Source of the DNA: Marivivens sp.
Lineage (GTDB): Bacteria; Pseudomonadota; Alphaproteobacteria; Rhodobacterales; Rhodobacteraceae
DNA length: 6,001 nt
Reading direction: 5' to 3'
Assembly: GCA_024642185.1 (NCBI GenBank)
Contig: JAHEBR010000140.1
Location: forward strand, 1 to 6,001
Shown: in pieces, positions 1 to 4,711 of the stretch
Layout of the letters: each line of letters starts with the position of its first letter
How positions within the stretch are numbered: position 1 is the first letter of the stretch
The notes under the pieces: model-generated
Seen by the model: the letters and a program-made list of their open reading frames with translations, nothing else
Databases searched by the model: none
Told to the model about the DNA's origin: nothing
Made by a program: the position numbers and the translations under genes

Positions 1-674
1 AGCCGGGGCGACATTTCGCGGGCGCGGGCGAGGCCCAACATCGCCATGGTCTTGTAGGTCTCGATCTCGCACAGGCGTTGCACCACGCGCCCCACGCGCC
101 GCCCGCCCGTGTCGGGCCGCACAAAGACGGCCAGCCGCAGGTGGCCGCGCTGGTCGATCCGGAAATCTGTGGCGACAATGGCCGCATCATCGACCACCCG
201 GCTCATGGCGAGGCTTTCGGGCACAAACCAATCCGCGGCCTTCTCATCTAGCCCCTCGTCGGTGGCAGCAACCTCGACACGGATCAGCGCCGAGGTGATC
301 CGCTGGCCGGGAGCCTCGGCAAGCCAGTCTTCGGGAAAGAAGCTGAAGGCCGAGCCTTCGAAGGGCTTGTCGGCCACGCCCTCGCCAAAGATCGTATAGG
401 TGACAAACTCGGTGTGGCTTTCCCATTTCAGCATGTATTTGCCGATGGGGCCGAAATAGTGGGTGGCATCTGGCTGCGGATGCGGCGCGCCGAAGCGGTC
501 GAGCAGCGCCAAGAGGTGCCGCAAGTCGGCCTCTTTGTCGCGACTGACCGCTTTCTGTGAGGGCTTGAGCGCCAGATAGGCGGCGCGGCAAGGCGCGGTC
601 AGCGTCGGGAACGGGCGCGCGTGCAGCTCGTTGGCGAGCATATAGCGAAGGGGGTGATCGGCGATGGGTGCCAT
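1..674 (-). CDS. DUF3422 family protein, N-terminal part (runs off left edge)
   Basis: The 224 visible codons are open with no frameshift. The protein starts MAPIADHPLRYMLANELHAR, followed by PF, an alanine/proline-rich stretch, a KWESHTEF segment near residue 90 and an ETYKTMAMLGLARA segment near residue 210. The LANELHARPFP opening, the LKWE-HTEF-TYT block and the ETY-TMA-LGL block are hallmarks, as I recall the family, of DUF3422, a proteobacterial family of roughly 400 or more residues often described as membrane-anchored. The missing C-terminal half should carry the membrane segments. No biochemical function is established and none is proposed. The ATG at 672-674 is chosen because AAAGGAG (minus strand, 682-688) lies 7 bases upstream. 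It is co-directional with the decarboxylase 116 bases upstream, but a strong hairpin lies between. A weak promoter-like pair (TTTACT at 717-722, TAGGGT at 695-700, spacing 16) could drive it separately; this is speculative. Confidence 0.85.
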   Translation of the reverse strand, partial: MAPIADHPLRYMLANELHARPFPTLTAPCRAAYLALKPSQKAVSRDKEADLRHLLALLDRFGAPHPQPDATHYFGPIGKYMLKWESHTEFVTYTIFGEGVADKPFEGSAFSFFPEDWLAEAPGQRITSALIRVEVAATDEGLDEKAADWFVPESLAMSRVVDDAAIVATDFRIDQRGHLRLAVFVRPDTGGRRVGRVVQRLCEIETYKTMAMLGLARAREMSPR

Positions 675-745
675 GCGGGGGCTCCTTTGCCCGCACCCTA
701 GCCGGATACGCGGCGGAGTAAACCCGGAAAACGCTGCGATATGAG

Positions 746-781
746 GGCGTTAGCGGCACACAATCGCATACCGCCAACGCC
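746..781 (-). terminator. Hairpin after the ornithine decarboxylase stop, possible terminator
   Basis: Arms 771-781 and 746-756 form an 11-bp stem on the minus-strand RNA (GGCGTTGGCGG with CCGCTAACGCC, one G-U pair) around a 14-base loop. It begins 9 bases after the TGA of the decarboxylase. The stem strength and position fit a transcript end or a 3' stabilising structure. There is no U-run behind the stem (CTCATATCG follows), so it is not a textbook intrinsic terminator; read-through into the DUF3422 gene or Rho-dependent ending are both possible. Confidence 0.5.
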
Positions 782-790
782 TGAAACTTG

Positions 791-1963
791 TCAGATGCAA
801 ACCACCTGCAGCGGCGGGAAGCCGTTGAAACAAACCGAAGAATAGGTCGACGTATAGGCTCCGGTATTGCGGATCAGCACACGGTCGCCCGCCTTGAGCG
901 TCAAGGGCAGCGGCATCGGGCGCTTTTCGTAAAGCACATCGGCGCTATCGCAGGAGGGGCCGGCCATGATGCAGGGGCCCATCGGATCGGCATCGCGCGG
1001 GGTGGTGAACTGATAGCGGATCGCTTCGCCCTCGGTCTCGGCAAGGCCCGAGAAACGGCCGATCGAGAGATAGACCCAGCGGTGCACGTCGCGGTCGGAC
1101 TTGCGCGAGACGAGGAGCACCTCGCAGACGATCACGCCCGCCTCGGCCACCATGCCACGGCCCGGCTCGGCCATGATGCGCGGCACATCGCCGAAACGGG
1201 CGCGGACCATCTCGATCACGGCTGCGGCATAGTCGGTCGGGGCCTGAATGGCCTCGCCATAGAAGGCCGGAAAACCACCGCCGATGTTGAGGAGCGTCAG
1301 GTCATGCCCTGCAGCCTTGGCCGCGTGCCAGACCTTGGCCAGCGCGTCGAGCGCGGGCGCCCACATCTCGGCGCGGCGGGTCTGGCTGCCAACGTGGAAC
1401 GACATGCCGACCGGCTTCAGACCGAGGCTCTTGGCATAGTCCATCAGGCGGATCGCGGTCTCGCCGTCGCAGCCGAACTTGCGGGTAAGCGGCCAGTCGG
1501 CCTCGCTCGCCTCGACGATCAGGCGGATATAAACGTCCGATCCGGGGGCGATTTCGGCGATCTTTTCAAGCTCTTCATCGGCGTCGGCGGCGAAAAGGGT
1601 GATCCCGTTGTCGCGGGCCCATTCGATATCCTGACGGCGCTTGATCGTGTTGCCGAAGGAAATCTGGTCGGGGGTCGCGCCCTCGCCCAAGCAAATCTCG
1701 ATCTCGCCGCGGGAAGCGGCATCGAAGTGCGAGCCGAGCTTGACGAGCCGCGCGATGACTTCGCGGGCGGGGTTGGCCTTGACGGCATAGTGGATATCGG
1801 CGCTGCCCAGACCGGCCTTGAGGGCGCGGTATTGCGTTTCGACCCGATCGACGTCGATCACCAGCGTCGGCCGGTCAAACTCGTGGGCGGCGACATAGGC
1901 ATCGAGGCGGGACAGGTGATCGGTGCTGGAGGCGGAAGCCGCCCCGGCGAAAGCTACAGTCAT
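791..1963 (-). CDS. odc: Ornithine decarboxylase, eukaryotic-type (fold III, PLP-dependent)
   Basis: A 390-residue cytoplasmic enzyme that decarboxylates L-ornithine to putrescine, the entry to polyamine synthesis. The N-terminal PLP barrel shows the Schiff-base lysine K62 in YAVKANP, H190 in FHVGSQ (ring stacking), the phosphate-binding NIGGGFP (227-232) and EPGR (266-269). The C-terminal beta domain carries the catalytic cysteine C338 in GPSCDS, with D339, and Y370 in GAYTSTYS, which reaches the active site of the partner subunit in the homodimer. Length and motif order match the Orn/DAP/Arg decarboxylase group 2 family. Start choice: two ATGs lie six bases apart (1967-1969 and 1961-1963). 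GGAG at 1970-1973 abuts the first but is six bases from the second, so MTVAFAG is preferred. Transcription is away from rluE through a structured leader. Lysine could be a second substrate, since bacterial relatives can be bifunctional; specificity cannot be read here. Confidence 0.93.
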   Translation of the reverse strand: MTVAFAGAASASSTDHLSRLDAYVAAHEFDRPTLVIDVDRVETQYRALKAGLGSADIHYAVKANPAREVIARLVKLGSHFDAASRGEIEICLGEGATPDQISFGNTIKRRQDIEWARDNGITLFAADADEELEKIAEIAPGSDVYIRLIVEASEADWPLTRKFGCDGETAIRLMDYAKSLGLKPVGMSFHVGSQTRRAEMWAPALDALAKVWHAAKAAGHDLTLLNIGGGFPAFYGEAIQAPTDYAAAVIEMVRARFGDVPRIMAEPGRGMVAEAGVIVCEVLLVSRKSDRDVHRWVYLSIGRFSGLAETEGEAIRYQFTTPRDADPMGPCIMAGPSCDSADVLYEKRPMPLPLTLKAGDRVLIRNTGAYTSTYSSVCFNGFPPLQVVCI

Positions 1964-1966
1964 GGT

Positions 1967-2024
1967 CATCTCCAATAGACCCGGCCATCTATGGCCGCTC
2001 AGTTCCAAGGGAGACGTTACCGTC
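1967..2024 (-). promoter_or_regulatory. Candidate cis-regulatory RNA at the decarboxylase ribosome binding site
   Basis: On the minus-strand RNA, CGUCUCC (2010-2016) is complementary to GGAGAUG (1967-1973), which includes the Shine-Dalgarno of the decarboxylase: 7 bp with one G-U. The same CGUC bases also form the 3' arm of a 4-bp hairpin closed by a GUAA tetraloop (GACG-GUAA-CGUC, 2013-2024), so the two pairings exclude each other. A stable hairpin (CGGCCA-UAGA-UGGCCG, 1982-1997) sits between them and would bring the two strands together. A cis-regulatory RNA motif (speF) is known upstream of ornithine decarboxylase genes in alphaproteobacteria; whether this leader belongs to it cannot be told by eye. 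Confidence 0.4.
1982..1997 (-). promoter_or_regulatory. Hairpin just upstream of the decarboxylase Shine-Dalgarno
   Basis: CGGCCA and TGGCCG pair perfectly around a TAGA loop, ending 8 bases before the GGAG at 1970-1973. There is no U-tract, so it is not a terminator; it more likely organises the ribosome-binding region of the leader. Confidence 0.55.
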
Positions 2025-2142
2025 GCTACGTAAACACGTTCAGCGGTGACTGCTTTACCGGCCAGAGGCGCGTGCGTTGGCGTCTTGAGGCGCGCATTTG
2101 GGGCAAGTCGCGAGTCGTTTCAAGGCAAAATCTTCCCCTTGG
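2005..2142 (-). promoter_or_regulatory. Possible long-range helix in the decarboxylase leader
   Basis: On the minus-strand RNA, CCAAGGGG (2135-2142) can pair with UCCCUUGG (2005-2012), giving 7 Watson-Crick pairs plus one G-U. Its 3' arm overlaps the anti-Shine-Dalgarno by three bases, so forming it would help free the ribosome binding site. Its 5' arm can instead pair locally as CAAGG (2137-2141) with CCUUG (2121-2125). The arms are about 120 bases apart and could match by chance, so this is only a hypothesis. Confidence 0.25.
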
Positions 2143-2147
2143 GCCAT
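2055..2147 (-). CDS. Possible 30-residue leader ORF upstream of ornithine decarboxylase
   Basis: An ATG at 2145-2147 opens a frame of 30 residues ending in TAA at 2055-2057. It begins MAQGEDFALKRLATCPKCAP and ends ASGR, with a CPKC pair of cysteines at residues 15-18. A GGGGGA sits upstream but about 12 bases from the ATG, which is far for a good ribosome binding site. Third-codon-position G+C is clearly lower than in the neighbouring genes, which argues against a conserved protein. A regulatory leader peptide would not need normal codon use: in E. coli the 34-residue SpeFL peptide controls speF in response to ornithine. That parallel is inference from position only, and a chance ORF is the default explanation. 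Confidence 0.2.
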   Translation of the reverse strand: MAQGEDFALKRLATCPKCAPQDANARASGR

Positions 2148-2181
2148 TTATTTCACAAATCCCCCGAAAAGTCGCCTATCG

Positions 2182-2197
2182 CGTTGTTCCTGCAACG
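2182..2197. repeat. Short inverted repeat, CGTTG-N6-CAACG
   Basis: Perfect 5-bp arms (2182-2186 and 2193-2197) around TTCCTG. It lies in the divergent promoter region, about 75 bases from the rluE start, so it may be an operator half-site pair or a small RNA hairpin. The arms are short enough to occur by chance. Confidence 0.3.
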
Positions 2198-2209
2198 AAA
2201 ATTCCATTC

Positions 2210-2221
2210 ATTTGATCAAAT
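2210..2221. repeat. 12-bp perfect palindrome, ATTTGATCAAAT
   Basis: The palindrome reads identically on both strands and lies in the A+T-rich part of the divergent intergenic region, 52 bases before the rluE start codon. It has the symmetry of a dimeric repressor or activator site and could serve either gene. It is not an Fnr/FnrL box, because the TTGAT and ATCAA halves overlap instead of being separated by four bases. The binding protein is unknown. Confidence 0.35.
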
Positions 2222-2273
2222 TCCCATTGCCGTGCCTCTTTCGGATCACAGTATTGCAGGATAGGACTGGCGC

Positions 2274-2906
2274 ATGAGCCGCCTCATCGCCTTCAACAAG
2301 CCTTTCGACGTCCTGTCGCAGTTTACCGATTCCGGCTCGCCCACCGAGCGGCGGACCCTGTCGGAGTTTGGCCTGCCCTCGGGCATCTATCCGGCGGGGC
2401 GATTGGACCGAGACAGCGAGGGTCTTCTCCTCCTTACCGATGATGGGCAGCTGCAACAGCGGATCGCCGATCCGGCGTTCAAGCTGGCGAAGACCTATCT
2501 CGTGCAGGTCGAAGGCGCGCCCACAGATGCCGACCTTGCGCCCTTGCGTGCGGGGGTGAAGCTGAAGGACGGGATGACCCTGCCCGCCGGGGCCAAGCTG
2601 ATCGAGCCCCCTACCCTGTGGGACCGCGACCCGCCGGTGCGGTTCCGCAAATCAGTCCCCGACCGCTGGATCTCGCTCACGCTCCACGAGGGGCGCAACC
2701 GGCAGGTCCGGCGCATGACTGCTGCCATCGGCTTTCCCACCCTGCGGCTTGTCCGCTGGCAGACGGGGCCGTGGTCCCTCGAGGGGCTCGCGCCCGGCGA
2801 ATGGCGCGAGATTGACGCCTCGGAATTGCCGCTCAAGCCTTCCGGCGCAAGCCGAGGCCCAGCGCCAGCGCCACGAGCGAAAGCCCGCCACCGAGCCAGA
2901 AAGTAG
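2274..2906 (+). CDS. rluE: 23S rRNA pseudouridine synthase RluE
   Basis: A 210-residue RsuA/RluB/RluE-family enzyme. E. coli RluE isomerises U2457 of 23S rRNA to pseudouridine, and the same role is inferred here. It has the same architecture: no N-terminal S4 domain, opening with FNKPFDVLSQFTD (7-19), then the catalytic aspartate D45 in AGRLDRDSEGLLLLT (41-55), the KTY motif (73-75), VQVEG (77-81), TLPAGA (102-107), the RNA-binding EGRNRQVRRMTA (139-150) and GFPTLRLVR (153-161), closing near GEWREID. Similarity to E. coli RluE runs nearly full length. The ATG at 2274 has AGGA at 2263-2266, seven bases upstream. After the conserved domain comes a basic Pro/Ala/Arg tail (about 190-210) encoded where the gene overlaps the convergent MFS gene. 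It is divergent from ornithine decarboxylase and is the only plus-strand gene. Confidence 0.95.
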   Translation: MSRLIAFNKPFDVLSQFTDSGSPTERRTLSEFGLPSGIYPAGRLDRDSEGLLLLTDDGQLQQRIADPAFKLAKTYLVQVEGAPTDADLAPLRAGVKLKDGMTLPAGAKLIEPPTLWDRDPPVRFRKSVPDRWISLTLHEGRNRQVRRMTAAIGFPTLRLVRWQTGPWSLEGLAPGEWREIDASELPLKPSGASRGPAPAPRAKARHRARK

Positions 2907-4014
2907 CTTCGGGGCCGAAAACCTCCCAGACCACGCCGGCAATGCCGCTCGCCAGCATCAGCGCGATGCCGGTGCCGAAGTTGAACACGCCGAAGGCGGT
3001 GGCACGGATGTCGTCGGGAACCGTGGCGGCAACCTCGGCCGACAGAAGCCCCGACATCATGCCCAGATGCAGCCCCCAGATGCCCGAGGCGACGAGGGCG
3101 GTCGTGGTGCCCGAGGCCAGAGCCAACAGGGCGTCGGCGACCACCAGAACCGCGATGCCGGCCAGCAGTAGACCATGCCGCCCGACCCGGTCGGAAATCA
3201 CCCCCGCCGGATAGGCCGAAAGTGCGGCTCCTGCGTTCATCACGATCAGGACGAGCGGCAGATGCAGGAGAGACAGGCCCAGATCCTGTGCGCGCAGGAT
3301 CACGAAGGCTTCGGAGAAGCGGGCCAGCGTGACGATGACGCCGAAGCCGAAGACCGCCCAGAAGGCCGGCGGCAGCTTGGGCATATGCCAGACAGGCTGG
3401 GGCGCTTCGCTTCGGGGGGCATGGTCCGGCTCGGCCACGCCCAGCCAGAGCACGACCAGCGCGCCGATGCCGGGAACGGCGGCGACCCAGAACACCGCGC
3501 GCAGGTCGCCTGCAAAGAGGCTCAGGAACAGAAGCGCCAGAAGAGGGCCTGCGAATGCGCCGATATTGTCGAGCGACTGGCGCAGGCCAAAGGCCGCCCC
3601 GCGCCTGCCCTCAGGCGCCAGTGCGGCCACCAGCGCATCGCGCGGCGCGCCGCGGATGCCCTTGCCGAACCGGTCAGACAGGCGGGCAACAAGCACCCAG
3701 TAGGGCCCGGTCGCCAGCGCGAAGATCGGCTTGGACAGGGTGCCGAGGCCGTATCCCAAAAGCGCCAGCGGCTTGCGCTTGCCGATCCGGTCGGAGATCC
3801 GCCCCGAGAAGAGTTTGACGATATTCGCCATCCCCTCGCCGAGGCCCTCGACGAGGCCGACGAAGGCCACCGACGCGCCGAGCGTGCCCACGAGGAAGGC
3901 CGGCAAAAGCGCGTGGATCATCTCCGAGGAGATATCCATAAACAGGCTGACAAGCCCGAGCGCCCAAATCCCGCGCGGCAGGCCGCTGCGCGGCGTTCTC
4001 GGGCTTTGGCTCAT
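2833..4014 (-). CDS. Major facilitator superfamily transporter, substrate unknown
   Basis: A 393-residue inner-membrane protein with the hydrophobic pattern of a 12-helix MFS carrier. Helix 1 region is GIWALGLVSLFMDISSEMIH (15-34). The cytoplasmic motif A appears as GRISDRIGKRKP (71-82) and is echoed in the second half as GVISDRVGRH (271-280). RLSDRFGKGIRGAPRDA (111-127) and FGLRQSLDNIGAF (142-154) place it with a group of uncharacterised bacterial MFS proteins sharing the SSEMIHALLPAFLV opening. A polar loop (about 195-215) separates the halves. The start is set by the upstream gene: its TAA is followed by three bases and this ATG, with CCGGAGG inside the last codons of that gene (GGAGG 11 bases from the ATG), so the two are probably translationally coupled. 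The 3' end overlaps rluE tail to tail by 74 bases. Efflux is a reasonable guess, but no substrate can be read from the sequence. Confidence 0.93.
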   Translation of the reverse strand: MSQSPRTPRSGLPRGIWALGLVSLFMDISSEMIHALLPAFLVGTLGASVAFVGLVEGLGEGMANIVKLFSGRISDRIGKRKPLALLGYGLGTLSKPIFALATGPYWVLVARLSDRFGKGIRGAPRDALVAALAPEGRRGAAFGLRQSLDNIGAFAGPLLALLFLSLFAGDLRAVFWVAAVPGIGALVVLWLGVAEPDHAPRSEAPQPVWHMPKLPPAFWAVFGFGVIVTLARFSEAFVILRAQDLGLSLLHLPLVLIVMNAGAALSAYPAGVISDRVGRHGLLLAGIAVLVVADALLALASGTTTALVASGIWGLHLGMMSGLLSAEVAATVPDDIRATAFGVFNFGTGIALMLASGIAGVVWEVFGPEATFWLGGGLSLVALALGLGLRRKA

Positions 4015-4017
4015 GCT

Positions 4018-4611
4018 TTACCAGACCTCCGGATCGATCCCCTGCTCGGCCAGCTTGGCAAACTTGTCCTGCAAGTAGCGCTGGAAATGCTGGTTCTTGT
4101 AATCCTGGGTCACCACATATTCGAGGCCCGAGATAAAGTGGAATGGCTTGAAATAGCCCGGAAGGCGGAACACCTCCGCCTCGCGCAGGCTGGCAGCGCC
4201 GACGGTTTCGGGCGGGAAGAAGAGCATCGTCGGCGTGAAGTTGACGAACCACTTCACTGCAAGGTCACGTTCTTCCAGTTCCTCGCCATCGAAATCAAGA
4301 ACCGCGCGTGAGCCGAACATATCCAGCTGCACCACATCGAAATGTTCGGTGAGGTAGCTGGTGATCTCTTCGCGCTTGAAATTCACCTCGTGCAATTCGC
4401 GGCAATAGGGGCAGCCGCGCTGCTCGAACAGAACCGCCAGCGCCTTGCCCTGATCGGCCGCTTCCTCATGGTCGAGCGCCATCTCGAGAAAGCTGTCTTT
4501 GAGAAAATGTTCGTCGTAAAGCCCGTCGTCCCCGACAGTGCCCTGTGCCTGCGCGCGTCCGGCGGTCACAAGGCTGGCGGCGGACAGGGCGAGCAATGTT
4601 CTGCGGTCCAT
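4018..4611 (-). CDS. SoxW-like periplasmic thioredoxin-fold protein
   Basis: A 197-residue exported thiol-disulfide protein. The N-terminus MDRRTLLALSAASLVTAGRA is a signal peptide: an Arg pair, a hydrophobic stretch and AQA at 20-22 as a likely cleavage site. The RR followed by T-L-L is Tat-like but lacks a full consensus, so Sec export is possible. The active site is C67-P-Y-C70 in EQRGCPYCRELHEVNF (64-78), and the cis-proline loop is FTPT with P127. The overall pattern resembles SoxW and related thioredoxins, which in sox clusters keep periplasmic thiols reduced. No sox gene is visible here, so a sulfur-oxidation role is not supported. The ATG at 4609-4611 has GGGAG (4618-4622) six bases upstream. 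It is the first gene of a two-gene unit with the MFS transporter and lies just downstream of the pntB terminator, so it should have its own promoter, which I could not identify convincingly. Confidence 0.88.
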   Translation of the reverse strand: MDRRTLLALSAASLVTAGRAQAQGTVGDDGLYDEHFLKDSFLEMALDHEEAADQGKALAVLFEQRGCPYCRELHEVNFKREEITSYLTEHFDVVQLDMFGSRAVLDFDGEELEERDLAVKWFVNFTPTMLFFPPETVGAASLREAEVFRLPGYFKPFHFISGLEYVVTQDYKNQHFQRYLQDKFAKLAEQGIDPEVW

Positions 4612-4635
4612 GGTCGTCTCCCTGTTCGTGGTCCC

Positions 4636-4692
4636 GTGGGGCCAGTCTAGCAGGGGCGCAATGAAAAAGGCCCCACAATTTCGTGTGGGGCC
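4636..4692. repeat. Three-arm GTGGGGCC repeat set around the pntB terminator
   Basis: GTGGGGCC occurs at 4636-4643 and 4685-4692 in the same orientation, with the complementary GGCCCCAC at 4669-4676. The 4669-4676 and 4685-4692 copies are the terminator stem. The extra copy lies in the 5' untranslated region of the SoxW-like gene and could pair with the same central arm across the U-tract, giving an alternative 25-base-loop hairpin in read-through RNA. Confidence 0.5.
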
Positions 4693-4694
4693 TT
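4664..4694 (-). terminator. Intrinsic terminator of the pnt operon
   Basis: On the minus strand, an 11-bp perfect stem (AAGGCCCCACA with TGTGGGGCCTT, 4667-4677 and 4684-4694, loop of 6 bases) is followed by a T-run ending at 4664. It begins 17 bases after the pntB TAG. The T-run lies on one side only, so it works for minus-strand transcription and should insulate the SoxW-like gene from pnt transcription. Confidence 0.92.
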
Positions 4695-4711
4695 CGATGG
4701 GTCGGATTTCC

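Larger units (their letters stand above)
1964..2273. other. Divergent intergenic region between ornithine decarboxylase and rluE
   Basis: This 310-base stretch must hold the promoters for both divergent genes. It is less G+C-rich than the flanking genes on its rluE side (about 2100-2230). Going from the decarboxylase outward it contains: the Shine-Dalgarno, a 6-bp hairpin (1982-1997), a GNRA-type hairpin (2013-2024), an 8-bp direct repeat GAGGCGCG (2065-2072 and 2087-2094), a possible small ORF (2055-2147), a small hairpin with arms 2121-2125 and 2137-2141, an inverted repeat (2182-2197) and a 12-bp palindrome (2210-2221). I could not find a convincing -35/-10 pair on either strand. Confidence 0.8.

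Noticed and set aside
244..777. 177-codon minus-strand frame overlapping the DUF3422 gene
   Set aside because: It is a +1-type shadow: Arg/Ala/Pro-rich, no motif, and the DUF3422 frame has both family motifs and a good ribosome binding site.
791..1963. Diaminopimelate or carboxynorspermidine decarboxylase instead of ornithine decarboxylase
   Set aside because: The GPSCDS cysteine motif, YAVKANP and FHVGSQ motifs and 390-residue length fit the ornithine decarboxylase subgroup; lysine side activity cannot be excluded.
788..1978. 396-codon open frame on the plus strand opposite ornithine decarboxylase
   Set aside because: It mirrors the decarboxylase almost end to end, has a His/Gly/Ala/Asp-rich composition with no recognisable domain, and is the usual antisense artefact of a high-G+C gene.
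1964..2008. An upstream ATG at 2006-2008 giving a 405-residue ornithine decarboxylase
   Set aside because: It adds MELSGHRWPGLLE, which is encoded by the hairpin and Shine-Dalgarno region; no ribosome binding site lies before it, while the ATG at 1961-1963 has ideal spacing.
2211..2220. Fnr/FnrL box at TTTGATCAAA
   Set aside because: The consensus needs four bases between TTGAT and ATCAA; here the halves overlap.
1991..2264. Two plus-strand frames of 72-74 codons in the intergenic region
   Set aside because: No ribosome binding site, no recognisable motif, overlapping each other in different frames, and antisense to the decarboxylase leader.
3175..4311. 378-codon open frame on the plus strand across the MFS and thioredoxin genes
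   Set aside because: Extremely Arg/Gln/Glu/Ala-rich, spans two well-supported minus-strand genes and shows no domain.
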